The notes beneath the pieces were generated by a model, which saw only the letters and a program-made list of their open reading frames with translations, was not told where the DNA came from and did no database searches. A DNA stretch of 64,000 nt from Actibacterium sp. 188UL27-1 (GTDB lineage: Bacteria; Pseudomonadota; Alphaproteobacteria; Rhodobacterales; Rhodobacteraceae): contig NZ_JAFEUL010000010.1 in assembly GCF_016901225.1 (NCBI RefSeq), positions 1 through 64,000 of the forward strand, given 5' to 3'. Of the stretch, positions 34,419-44,567 are shown one piece after another (the stretch's first letter is position 1; each line of letters opens with the position of its first letter). Both the position numbers and the translations under genes were made by a program.

Positions 34419-35596
34419 CACATATGGGCGACATCTCCCATGATCGGTTGGTTCTTGAGGCATTTCTATCGGCCCAGACCCGCGCGAAACTGCCAGCGAC
34501 CGAAATCGCGCGTTTTGATCAAGCCGCCGCATTGCAGGCCCGCCTGACCCGGCCGCCCCAGGTTCTGGTGGCGGGGGAGTTCAGCTCTGGCAAGTCAACG
34601 CTGGCCAACATCCTAGTCGGGGCGGATTTGATGCCCACGGGCGTCCTGGCCACCCATTTGCCGGTCGTTGAATTTGGCCATGGGACGCAAGATCACATTC
34701 AGGCGGCCTGGTGGGACAGCACATCTGATTTGAGCTTTTTGGGCAAGGATATGGAGGTGCTTCTGGCGACCGCGCCCGATTTCGTTCGGATCCAGGCTCC
34801 GGCCTCCCTGTTGCGTCAGGTTCGGATCATCGACACGCCTGGAACCGGCGATCCCGCGATCCTCAAGGATGCGGTCCATAACGTGGCAAAGCGGGCGGAT
34901 GTGCTGGTCTGGTGCACCAACGCCGTTCAATCCTGGAAAGAGAGTGAGCGGCAATCCTGGTCGCAACTGCCCGACCGGATCAGGGCGCGGTCGATCCTGC
35001 TGGTTACTCATATGGATCTGATGGCCGTCAAGCAGAACAAAGACCGGATCTTCAACCGGTTGGAAAAACTGGTGGGGGATGGGTTTTTAGCCATTCTCCC
35101 CTTCGCCGCCCCCCTCGCGGAGACGGCGATAACTGCCGGAGAGGTGACGGACAAGGTCGCCTGGCGGGAGAGCGGCGGGGAAGCTTTGATTGAGCATATG
35201 CTCCGCTTTGCCGATGCGGCCCGTGATGAGGCCGCCCACGAGGCGCGCGTGTTTGTGGCCGATGCCTTGGGCGATCTGGCCCCCGAACCTTTGGATGGTG
35301 CAGATGCGGCAGCGGACCCCCCGCTTCTGACGGTCTGGCGGGCGCAAGCCACGTCACTGCTGCATCACCTTGAGGCAGGAACCCTTGAGGCGGAGGATCG
35401 GTTGCGGGCCGCCACGTCGGGTGCGATTGCCCTGTTGCGCGCTGCCGTCGGCGATCGATCAGAGGTTGGTGAGGTGCTCGATCAGGTTGAGGCGCATATT
35501 GGTGCCTCCTCGTCCGCTGATCTGCCCGACCGTGTGTTGCGCGCGCTGCTGCAGGTCGGACGCGAATTGGCCCATGCACCCCCGGGGGCGACATGA
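34415..35596 (+). CDS. Dynamin-like GTPase, short subunit
   Basis: About 393 residues. G1 GEFSSGKST (54-62), G2 threonine in VLATHLP (about 80), G3 DTPGTGD (140-146), G4 THMD (198-201). GEFSSGKST is typical of bacterial dynamin-like proteins. The helical part after the G domain is short (about 150 residues), so it probably works with the long subunit, as in other tandem bacterial dynamins such as the Campylobacter DLP1/DLP2 pair. GTG 34415 overlaps the previous stop by 4 bases; ATG 34424 is an alternative. Confidence 0.85.
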   Translation: MTHMGDISHDRLVLEAFLSAQTRAKLPATEIARFDQAAALQARLTRPPQVLVAGEFSSGKSTLANILVGADLMPTGVLATHLPVVEFGHGTQDHIQAAWWDSTSDLSFLGKDMEVLLATAPDFVRIQAPASLLRQVRIIDTPGTGDPAILKDAVHNVAKRADVLVWCTNAVQSWKESERQSWSQLPDRIRARSILLVTHMDLMAVKQNKDRIFNRLEKLVGDGFLAILPFAAPLAETAITAGEVTDKVAWRESGGEALIEHMLRFADAARDEAAHEARVFVADALGDLAPEPLDGADAAADPPLLTVWRAQATSLLHHLEAGTLEAEDRLRAATSGAIALLRAAVGDRSEVGEVLDQVEAHIGASSSADLPDRVLRALLQVGRELAHAPPGAT

Positions 35597-35607
35597 TGCC
35601 CAGGATG

Positions 35608-36615
35608 TCACTTCAGGATATAGGCCTTGCGCACGGCCCTATGGTGCAAGCTTTGCAAGGCGCGGGTGGCGACATGGTCGGGATCGCCGGCTGTACCCTT
35701 GGCCAGGGCCGCTTCGAAGATCTGCATGATGCGCGGCTCCGCGCGCCAACCATGGGCTGCAAGCGCATCGGTGGCCTCGCGCGCCAGGGACAGGATTTCC
35801 AACGGATCCTCCGTCTGCGCCAGCGCGGTGTCGAAGCGCACGGTGATCTCGGCCAGTTGCGCCCGAAAGGCATTTTCCCGGGCTTTGCCCTGCGCCATGT
35901 CTTCGGCCCGGGCGTATCCGCCAAACCCATGGGCAATGGCGCGATCCGTCAGGCTTTCATATCCCTCAAAGGCGGGTTCACTTGCCGACATCGTTCCGGC
36001 CAGCAGGGGGGCGAGCCCGACCGACCGTTCGAAGGCGCGGTGCCCCAGAACGCGGGCCAGATCGATATCGAGCCCGCCCACGGTTTCCATAAGACGGGCG
36101 CGTGTCATCCGGGTGGCTGCCTCCAGGGGCACCTCCCAGGGCTGCGCCGCACCGTCGATCAGATCCGGCGCGCCCGGCACGCTATTGTTATTGGCCCGCA
36201 GGCGCAGGCAGGCCCCGTCCTGCAAAACCGACAGGCGATTGCTTTCCCGGTCATGACCTATGATGTGGCTCACGATATCCACCACCCCCAGCCGCGGCGA
36301 CAGATGAGAGATTGCCGGGCCCAATTCAAGGCAGGCTGGAGCCTCCACCAGGGTCAGATGCGGCGCATCGCTCGGAGCGGCGATGATCGATCCGCACAGC
36401 GACGGGACGGTCATCACAAAGTCATGGGCCTCATCGATGGATCGGGCCATCAATTCAAAATGGCGCGCGTCCGACGGGACAGCTGCGATCCGCGCGCCCT
36501 CTGTCAGGCAAAGCGGCCCCTGAATGGCCCGCTGCGCCCCGATGATCAGTGGCAATGTCATGTCGAGCGGGGCGCGCAACAGCAACACCTCGATAACCTT
36601 GTCAGCATCCGTCAT
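35608..36615 (-). CDS. Conserved-looking protein of unknown function
   Basis: About 336 residues, no family recognised. Composition is typical of a soluble protein (rich in Ala, Leu, Glu, Arg), with the C-terminal 120 residues mainly helical (REATDALAAHGW, MQIFEAALAKG). No signal peptide, membrane helix or nucleotide motif is visible. The opposite strand is also open, but its product is rich in Gly, Gln, His and Arg, as antisense frames are. Start is uncertain: ATG 36615 is the first ATG, yet coding-like sequence continues upstream to about 36672 after GAAGGAG. It converges with the dynamin pair, 11 bases between stops. Confidence 0.6.
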   Translation of the reverse strand: MTDADKVIEVLLLRAPLDMTLPLIIGAQRAIQGPLCLTEGARIAAVPSDARHFELMARSIDEAHDFVMTVPSLCGSIIAAPSDAPHLTLVEAPACLELGPAISHLSPRLGVVDIVSHIIGHDRESNRLSVLQDGACLRLRANNNSVPGAPDLIDGAAQPWEVPLEAATRMTRARLMETVGGLDIDLARVLGHRAFERSVGLAPLLAGTMSASEPAFEGYESLTDRAIAHGFGGYARAEDMAQGKARENAFRAQLAEITVRFDTALAQTEDPLEILSLAREATDALAAHGWRAEPRIMQIFEAALAKGTAGDPDHVATRALQSLHHRAVRKAYILK

Positions 36616-36688
36616 GCCCGTGGGGTGAAAGGCCGTGTGAAGGTGTCGTTCCAGAATAACCTGCTCCTTCAATCGGCGACCCCGCCTA

Positions 36689-36708
36689 TTGCAACGGGCC
36701 GCATGCAA
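36689..36708. promoter_or_regulatory. Inverted repeat in divergent promoter
   Basis: TTGCA-N10-TGCAA lies in the gap between the unknown minus-strand gene and the ferredoxin/globin fusion. A 20-base dyad in a divergent gap is a reasonable operator candidate; no regulator is assigned. Confidence 0.3.
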
Positions 36709-36740
36709 ACATTCACGCTCCACAAATGGGAGATTTGCCG

Positions 36741-38306
36741 GTGACGACAAGTCCGCCCGATGCCGTAAACTGGATACGTTTTGAAGGGTCGACCTACATT
36801 GTGCAAGCGGGGGAGCGGGCATTGGATGCCATGTTGCGCCGGGGGGCGGATGTGCCATTTTCTTGCCGGAAAGGCACGTGCCGGTCATGCCTGTTACAGG
36901 CCGTATCGGGGGATCCGGGCGACGCGGCCTTTGCCGACCTTTCGGCAGAGGAGCGGGGGCAGGGCTTCTTTCTGCCCTGCTGTGCCACATCCGTACACGC
37001 GGTGGACGCGACGCGCCCGGATCTGACCCAGTGCCGGCAGGAGGCGATGGTGGCTGACAAAGTTGCGCTGTCGCCCACCATCCTGCGCCTACAGTTGGAA
37101 CCTGCCCGCCAGATCACGTGGCATCCGGGTCAGACGATCACGCTCTTTCGGTCCGACGGTCTGGGGCGGTCCTATTCCATCGTCAGCGCACCGGATGATT
37201 ATTACCTGAGCATCGATATTCGGATCTACGCCGACGGCGTGCTCAGCCGGTGGGTCGCTGACACGCTGAAGCCGGGCGATACGGTTTCGTTTTCGGGGCC
37301 GTCCGGCAATTTCATCTATGATACCGACCTGCAAAAGACGCCGCTTGTGCTGATCGGTACGGGCAGTGGTGGCGGGGTTTTGGCCGGTCTGGCCTGGGAT
37401 GCGCGCCGCCATGGTCACGCGGCAGATATCACGCTGTATCACGGCGCGCGCGATGCCGCGGATCTTTACCTGGACCAAAACCGCGAGGATCTCACGGGGC
37501 AGGGCATTACCTTGCATAGCGCGGCATCGGGCCCGGCCGGTCAGCGGATGACTGATCGCGCCTTTGCCGATCATCCTGATCTGTCGGCCTCTGCCATTTA
37601 TCTGTGCGGTCGGCCCGACATGGTCGAAGGCGCCCGGATCACGGCGGTGCGCCAAGGCGTCGCCCTCGGGCGACTGTTCAGTGATCCGTTTGACGTGCCC
37701 GGCACATATCAGCCCCAGGATGCGCCCAAGATGGCTGCGATCACGCCGGATCCGGAGTTGTGGGAGGCGCTCGGGCAGGGTGCGCTGCTGACGGATATCC
37801 TGACAGACTTCTACAAGGCGGTTTACGCCGACCCTCGCCTTGCCCCGTTTTTTCACCGCGTGACCCAGGCCCGGGCCATCGAAAAGCAATACAGCTTTCT
37901 GCGGGATCTGCTCACCGGCGCGCGACAGTATTTTGGGGAAAAGCCGTTCAACGCCCATCATTGGATGGTCATATCGAACGAACTTTTCGATTATCGGGAA
38001 GCGATGTTGATGGGTATTGCGCGGCGGCACGGGCTGCCCAAGCGCCTTCTATGGCGTTGGGCTGCGCTGCACGAAATGTTCCGGCGCGAGATCGTCAAGA
38101 CGATCGCACGGGGGGTGATCCGCGGCCAGGTCGAAGTCGATCTGGAAGGGTTCACCGAAGAGTTGTTGGATGTCGCCACCGTCTGTGATGGCTGCATCGG
38201 GGAAATCGCGGCGGGAGACACCGCCAAAATGCACCGGCGGACCGGTGAACTGTTTTGCCTGAACTGCGAAGGTCAGGCGGCCTTGAATGGAGCGACACAT
38301 GACTGA
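36741..38306 (+). CDS. Ferredoxin / FAD-NAD reductase / truncated hemoglobin / zinc-ribbon fusion protein
   Basis: About 521 residues. Residues 10-95: plant-type [2Fe-2S] domain with Cys42, Cys47, Cys50, Cys80. Residues 100-315: FNR module, RSYSIVSAP for FAD (143-151) and GTGSGGG for NAD(P) (206-212). Residues 340-460: group of truncated globins, FYKAVYADPRLAPFF then AHHWMVISNELFD with the likely haem histidine. C-terminus: CDGC (482-485) and CLNC (506-509), a zinc-ribbon. The order predicts NAD(P)H to haem electron flow, as in flavohaemoglobin-type NO or O2 chemistry, but the arrangement is unlike flavohaemoglobin. GTG 36741 chosen for GGGAG eight bases upstream. Overlaps the GFA gene by 8 bases. 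Confidence 0.85.
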   Translation: MTTSPPDAVNWIRFEGSTYIVQAGERALDAMLRRGADVPFSCRKGTCRSCLLQAVSGDPGDAAFADLSAEERGQGFFLPCCATSVHAVDATRPDLTQCRQEAMVADKVALSPTILRLQLEPARQITWHPGQTITLFRSDGLGRSYSIVSAPDDYYLSIDIRIYADGVLSRWVADTLKPGDTVSFSGPSGNFIYDTDLQKTPLVLIGTGSGGGVLAGLAWDARRHGHAADITLYHGARDAADLYLDQNREDLTGQGITLHSAASGPAGQRMTDRAFADHPDLSASAIYLCGRPDMVEGARITAVRQGVALGRLFSDPFDVPGTYQPQDAPKMAAITPDPELWEALGQGALLTDILTDFYKAVYADPRLAPFFHRVTQARAIEKQYSFLRDLLTGARQYFGEKPFNAHHWMVISNELFDYREAMLMGIARRHGLPKRLLWRWAALHEMFRREIVKTIARGVIRGQVEVDLEGFTEELLDVATVCDGCIGEIAAGDTAKMHRRTGELFCLNCEGQAALNGATHD

Positions 38307-38883
38307 ACAGACTGCAGGAAAATGCCCGTTCGGCTTTTCAAATGATGGCGGTGCCCCCGGTGACGGCGCCGCCTATTCGCACAGCGCCGTGGCCCCCGCC
38401 TTGTCCCGGGACAAGCTGCCGACGCTGGTCAATACCTCGATCGCCGAAGGCGCGGATGGTCTGCCGACCGGGCGGTGCCTGTGCGGCGAGGCCAGCTATA
38501 AGATCCTTAAACCCGTCAGCCGGATCTTTGCCAATCACGACCCGGCATCGCGTCGCTGGACGGGTGGGATCTCTTTGACCATCATGGTGCGTGCGACCAG
38601 TCTGGAATTTCACGGCTGGGGGCGCATGGTGCAGCACGCGGCGTCGGACGAGGCGCTGCACTGCTTTTGCCGGATCTGTGGGACCAGCATGTTCATCCGC
38701 CATGTCCAGCCGGAGGCGATGGATGGCATGCTCAGCCTGTCGGCCGGGACGCTCGACAATCTTGACGGGTTCGAACTGGCCGCTGAAACCTGGATTGATG
38801 AGAAGCCTGATTTGTACAATTTCGAGGGCGACCGTCGCCGCCTGACCGGGGCCGAGATCGCAGCGACCTATGGCGCGCGCTGA
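38299..38883 (+). CDS. GFA/CENP-V family zinc protein
   Basis: About 194 residues. The GFA fold binds zinc through two cysteine sets, here GRCLCGEASY near residue 60 and HCFCRICGTSMF near 120. Family members include glutathione-dependent formaldehyde-activating enzyme, though most have no proven activity. The N-terminal 55 residues are an unusual extension with GKCPFGF. ATG 38299 overlaps the end of the globin fusion gene by 8 bases and has GGAG upstream, so both are co-translated and probably share a detoxification or redox role. Confidence 0.85.
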   Translation: MTEQTAGKCPFGFSNDGGAPGDGAAYSHSAVAPALSRDKLPTLVNTSIAEGADGLPTGRCLCGEASYKILKPVSRIFANHDPASRRWTGGISLTIMVRATSLEFHGWGRMVQHAASDEALHCFCRICGTSMFIRHVQPEAMDGMLSLSAGTLDNLDGFELAAETWIDEKPDLYNFEGDRRRLTGAEIAATYGAR

Positions 38884-38910
38884 TCGGGGCAGACCTGCCG
38901 GGGACAGAAA

Positions 38911-39387
38911 TTATTTCTGACGGTTAATTAGGTCTTCGGCGGTCTTTGCGTCCAGTAGTCCAACCACCATCGGATGCAGGTTCAGGTCGCCACCACCGAT
39001 TTCCTGGCGCAGACCATCCACGACAGAGGTGGCGGTGTTCCGGTCGACGGCGATCACGTCCAGCAACCAGCGCGTGGTGCCGCTGGTCCAATCCTGCGGG
39101 CGCAGTTGCACCGGGAAAGCCTTTAAGGCGATCTGGTCGCGAATGGCCGTGTGCACCTCATCCGATACGCTGGCCCAAACGGCAAATCCCACAATCTTGT
39201 CGTCCTTGCGCGCGACGGCCACCCGGTTGCGGATCATAGGCTCCAGAAACAGTTTCTGAAGGTCGGCGATGGATTGGAACCGGTAACGCGGCGTCTGGAT
39301 CACCGCCATGGTCAATTCGCCAAAGCTCTGCGTCAGGCGCACTGTGTTGACCAGGTCCGGGGCCGGAGCCTCCTGTATATCGGTCAT
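38911..39387 (-). CDS. Toxin-activating lysine-acyltransferase (HlyC/RtxC family)
   Basis: About 158 residues. HlyC-type enzymes transfer an acyl chain from acyl-ACP to lysines of RTX toxins. Visible features: YRFQSIADLQKLFLEPMI (catalytic region of the family, where histidine is usual), VGFAVWASVSDEV, and SGTTRWLLDVIAVDR. The expected catalytic His in the first segment is not evident, so activity is uncertain. No RTX toxin or type I secretion gene is in the window. Start ATG 39387 follows GAAGGGGAA. Confidence 0.7.
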   Translation of the reverse strand: MTDIQEAPAPDLVNTVRLTQSFGELTMAVIQTPRYRFQSIADLQKLFLEPMIRNRVAVARKDDKIVGFAVWASVSDEVHTAIRDQIALKAFPVQLRPQDWTSGTTRWLLDVIAVDRNTATSVVDGLRQEIGGGDLNLHPMVVGLLDAKTAEDLINRQK

Positions 39388-39599
39388 CTCATCTTCCCCT
39401 TCGTCTGCCTGAAGACCTGCCCAAGCAATCGCCGCCACCCTCTTTATCCTTAGGGCACCAATCAACCCCGGCCAAGCCCAAGCGTTGCGCTGCAGCTTGT
39501 TCGGAGATGCGATATCTGCGCGCTGCGCCGTTCTGGCACAGACACGGTCCTGCCCAATGCGCATAGGTCTGTTCGCAAGTCTTCTGCCGAGGTTTCCCA

Positions 39600-40055
39600 A
39601 TGTCACCCAATGTTACCTTAAGCCCGCTTCCGCAAAACAGCGCCTTGCACCAGCGCAAAGCGCCTACGGATTTTCTGGATTGCTATGCCGTCCGGTCCGA
39701 TCTGCCACCGCGGCGCGCAGCCCAGATCATCACGACCTTCCCGGGCTGGGCCAAGGGCCTATTGCAGATCCGTCGCCTGGTCACCGCGCCGTTCGGCCTG
39801 TCCAATGATGGACCGGACGCCGCCGACAAGCTGGGCCCGTTCCCGGTGGAAAGCGAGACGGATCATGAGCTGATCGCTGGTTTCAATGACCGTCACCTGA
39901 ATTTCCGCGTATCGGTCATGTCGCAAGAGGGGCAGGTGTTCCTGGCCACGTGGGTCCATCCCCATAATATCGGTGGTCGCCTTTACCTAAGCGCCATCAT
40001 GCCCTTCCACATCCTGATCGCCCGCAACGCGCTGTCCCGCGTCGCCGAAGCCTGA
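39600..40055 (+). CDS. DUF2867-family protein
   Basis: About 151 residues resembling DUF2867: LPPRRAAQIITTFPGWAKGLLQIRRL, then a beta-rich core (DHELIAGFNDRHLNFRVSVM, VFLATWVHPHNIGGRLYL) and a final IMPFHILIARNALSRV helix. Function of the family is unknown. No membrane segment or signal is evident. It lies alone, divergent from the acyltransferase gene and converging with groEL. Confidence 0.7.
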   Translation: MSPNVTLSPLPQNSALHQRKAPTDFLDCYAVRSDLPPRRAAQIITTFPGWAKGLLQIRRLVTAPFGLSNDGPDAADKLGPFPVESETDHELIAGFNDRHLNFRVSVMSQEGQVFLATWVHPHNIGGRLYLSAIMPFHILIARNALSRVAEA

Positions 40056-40057
40056 AG

Positions 40058-40092
40058 GCAAAAGAAAAGGGCCGCTCCCAAAGGAACGGCCC
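40058..40092 (-). terminator. Terminator of groESL
   Basis: GGGCCG/CGGCCC plus an inner TCC/GGA pairing forms a hairpin (40069-40092). On the minus strand it is followed by TTTTCTTTT. It may also slow readthrough from the DUF2867 gene on the other strand. Confidence 0.65.
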
Positions 40093-40114
40093 AAATCGTG
40101 TCAAGCGGGGTGGC

Positions 40115-41833
<1,719 letters not shown>

Positions 41834-42121
41834 TTAGCCCATGACCCCAAGGATATCGCTTTCCTTCATGATCAGCAGGTCTTCGCCGTCCAGTGACACT
41901 TCGGTGCCGGACCATTTGCCGAACAGGATCTTGTCGCCTTCCTTGACGGACATCGCGACCAGCTCGCCGCTGTCCTTGCGGGCGCCTTCGCCTGCTGCGA
42001 TCACTTCGCCTTCGGCAGGCTTTTCCTTGGCGCTATCGGGGATGATCAGGCCGCCAGCTGTCTTTTCTTCGGATTCGACGCGGCGAACCAGAACGCGGTC
42101 ATGCAACGGTTTGAAAGCCAT
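41834..42121 (-). CDS. groES: 10-kDa co-chaperonin GroES
   Basis: About 95 residues: [21 protein letters not shown] start, [13 protein letters not shown] mobile-loop region, [16 protein letters not shown] and a C-terminal [14 protein letters not shown]. It caps the GroEL chamber. ATG 42121 lies eight bases after AAGGAG. It precedes groEL by about 70 bases. Confidence 0.97.
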   Translation of the reverse strand: MAFKPLHDRVLVRRVESEEKTAGGLIIPDSAKEKPAEGEVIAAGEGARKDSGELVAMSVKEGDKILFGKWSGTEVSLDGEDLLIMKESDILGVMG

Positions 42122-42153
42122 CGGAAACGCTCCTTCGTTGGTGTTTCGTGTGA

Positions 42154-42180
42154 TTAGCACTCACCTCCCATGAGTGCTAG
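42154..42180 (-). promoter_or_regulatory. CIRCE element (HrcA operator)
   Basis: TTAGCACTC-N9-GAGTGCTAG, one mismatch from the perfect CIRCE palindrome. It sits between the groESL promoter and the groES start, where HrcA represses heat-shock expression. Confidence 0.95.
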
Positions 42181-42187
42181 TGAGCGC

Positions 42188-42216
42188 GAGATAGGCGATG
42201 GACCCGTGCCTGTCAA
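42188..42216 (-). promoter_or_regulatory. Sigma-70 promoter of groESL
   Basis: TTGACA (42211-42216, minus strand), 17-base spacer, TATCTC (42188-42193). Transcription would begin at the edge of the CIRCE element. Confidence 0.8.
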
Positions 42217-42292
42217 CAGCATCCCGGCTCAAAACAAGGCATGGAAAATGGCCCGGCATTTCCGCGCGCATCCATGCTGTTCACTAGACGCG

Positions 42293-42843
42293 TCAGGTGT
42301 GTCTGGGCTCGATCCCGGCCCATTCTGCCGTCACCCAGAGACCGGTAAAAAGAATCGATCCGATTGCCACATACCAGCCCAGCACCGATTGCACCTCGCC
42401 ATGGGGCATCTCCCCCACGTCCGAGGCAGAGAGGTATGCGATGAACAGCGTACCAGGGCGATCTGCATCCCGAACGCCACCAGCAAGATCACCGGCAGCC
42501 CGAACCACAGCCGCAATTGCAGCGCCACAAACGACCCCGCGACCCCGGTCACCATCATCACCGCCGACCCCCAGCAGTACAGCCCCCGCAACTCCGAACG
42601 CGGCCGACGCGATCAACGTCATCCGGCGCCCCAACCGGTCAGACATGTAGCCCGACGGCACCTCCAACACGGTCGTCGCGACATCATAGATGGCAATAAC
42701 AGGATCGCTTCTGCCGCCGACAGTTCGGCCTGCAGGTATAAGAACCAGACGGTCAGCCAAAAGATCAGCTCCTGAAGGAACCGAAACCAAGGATAAAGCG
42801 CGATGTTTATGCTGGCGGCCGATCCCGGTGCGGCTGTCATCAT
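42293..42843 (-). pseudogene. Decayed MFS transporter
   Basis: Pieces of a major-facilitator protein follow each other in different frames: WFRFLQELIFWLTVWFLYLQ, then VLEVPSGYMSDRLGRRMTLI (the classic loop 2/3 motif), then VAGSFVALQLRLWFGLPVI, then VQSVLGWYVAIGSILFTGL and a stop. At least three frameshifts are needed to join them. The total of about 185 codons is half the normal length, so a large internal part has also been lost. It lies between groES and the sulfatase. Confidence 0.75.
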
Positions 42844-42899
42844 GAACAGAACTCTCAACAAACCCCCTAGAAGCGCCCGGCAAGGTACCGGTGTCACCC

Positions 42900-44414
42900 T
42901 CACTGCCCGCGGGGGAACCGCTGCGCCTCTTCCAGGATATTCAGGTCCATATGGTTGCGCATATACCGCTCGCTGGCTTTTTGCAGGGGCTGATAATCCC
43001 AGGGGTAATAGCCGCCCTGCCGCAGCGCCTCATACACGATCAGCCGCCGCGCCTGGCTTTCGCGCACCGCCGCATCGAACGCTGCCAGATCCCAGCGCGC
43101 AGCGACCTCCGCCCCCAGCCGGGCCATCACATCAGCACAATCCGGATCGTCTGCCCGATTCACCAATTCATGGGGATCGTTGTCCAGATTGAACAGCTGA
43201 TCCGGATCCAGCACACACCGGTTCAACTTCCATGCCCCCGACCGGAGCGAGACCATGGGCGCATAGGACGCCTCTGCCGCGTATTCCATCGCCACCGGTG
43301 CCTGTCGCAAGGCACCCTGTCCCAGCGGCACCAGGCTCTCCCCGGTGGTCCAGGGGGCGATTTCCTCCATCGAAACGCCTGCCAAATCGCATAAGGTCGG
43401 GCAGACATCGATGTTTGACACCGGCGCGCTCACCAAACCCGGCGCCATATCCGGGGCAGCAATCATCATCGGCACCCGGGCCGAACCCTCAAGGAATGAC
43501 ATCTTAAACCACAGCCCTCGCGCGCCCAACATGTCACCATGGTCCGACACGAACAGGATCACCGTGTTTTCGGTCTGGCGCACACCGTCCAGCGCCGCCA
43601 GAACCTCGCCGATCTTGCTGTCCAGGTACGAGATGTTGGCAAAATACGCGCGCCGCGATCGCTGCACGTCGCGGTCGGTCAGATCAAAACTTCGCCAATC
43701 ATTCGCATCGAAAATCCGCTGCGAATGGGGGTCTTGATCCTCGTAACAGATCGGCCCGACCTCGGGCATCAGGTGATCGCAATCGGCGTACAGATCCCAG
43801 AATTGCCGCCGCGCCACGTAAGGATCATGGGGGTGGGTGAAACTGACCGTCAGGCACCAGGGCCGCGCATCCTGTCCGCGCCCTAGATCATAGATCTTGC
43901 GTACCGCGTGATAGGCCACCTCATCATCATATTCCAACTGGTTGGTGATCTCCGCCACACCCGCCCCGGTGACCGAACCCATATTGTGGTACCACCAATC
44001 GATCCGCTCTCCCGGTTTGCGATAATCCGGCGTCCAGCCGAAATCGGGCGGGTAGACATCAGTCGTCAAGCGTTCCTCAAACCCGTGCAACTGATCCGGC
44101 CCAACGAAATGCATCTTGCCCGACAGGCAAGTCTGATACCCCGCCCGCCGCAGATGATGCGCATAGGTTGGTAGGCTGGAGGCAAACTCTGCCGCATTGT
44201 CATACACACCCGTCGCACTCGGCAATTGCCCCGTCATGAATGCTGCCCGCCCCGGCGCGCATAACGGCGAGGCGGTGTAGCACTGCGCAAACCGCGTTGA
44301 CCGCGCGGCCAGGGCCCGCAGATGCGGCACATGCAGCCACGGCGCCGGCCCATCGGGAAACAACGTCCCGTTCAATTGGTCCACCATGAAAATCAGAATG
44401 TTCGGTTTGGTCAT
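42900..44414 (-). CDS. betC: Sulfatase, probably choline-sulfatase
   Basis: About 504 residues. The formylglycine motif is CAPGR within SPLCAPGRAAFMTGQ (residue about 53), so the cysteine type. Metal-binding FMVDQLNG at the N-terminus, GKMHFVG near 100 and FVSDHGDMLGARGLW near 295 match BetC, which frees choline and sulfate from choline-O-sulfate. The C-terminal region (ERYMRNHMDLNILEEAQRFP) also fits BetC. No signal peptide, so cytoplasmic. betA/betB are not nearby. Start ATG 44414 with GGGGGA upstream. Confidence 0.83.
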   Translation of the reverse strand: MTKPNILIFMVDQLNGTLFPDGPAPWLHVPHLRALAARSTRFAQCYTASPLCAPGRAAFMTGQLPSATGVYDNAAEFASSLPTYAHHLRRAGYQTCLSGKMHFVGPDQLHGFEERLTTDVYPPDFGWTPDYRKPGERIDWWYHNMGSVTGAGVAEITNQLEYDDEVAYHAVRKIYDLGRGQDARPWCLTVSFTHPHDPYVARRQFWDLYADCDHLMPEVGPICYEDQDPHSQRIFDANDWRSFDLTDRDVQRSRRAYFANISYLDSKIGEVLAALDGVRQTENTVILFVSDHGDMLGARGLWFKMSFLEGSARVPMMIAAPDMAPGLVSAPVSNIDVCPTLCDLAGVSMEEIAPWTTGESLVPLGQGALRQAPVAMEYAAEASYAPMVSLRSGAWKLNRCVLDPDQLFNLDNDPHELVNRADDPDCADVMARLGAEVAARWDLAAFDAAVRESQARRLIVYEALRQGGYYPWDYQPLQKASERYMRNHMDLNILEEAQRFPRGQ

Positions 44415-44567
44415 CCGCGCGGTCCCCCATTGCCCTACGGGTAGCGTGAATGGCTGCTCCACGCCAATCCGTTACCGACACAATCCGGGGCGGCACCGAT
44501 AACTGACAGGCTGTCGTCAGTTGGCCTCCCTTATGTCCATCCCACATTCAACATCGGAGATCACACC

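Noticed and set aside
35593..36744. 383-codon plus-strand frame opposite the unknown gene at 35608
   Set aside because: Composition (Gly, Gln, His, Arg rich) is antisense-like, while the minus strand gives a normal protein.
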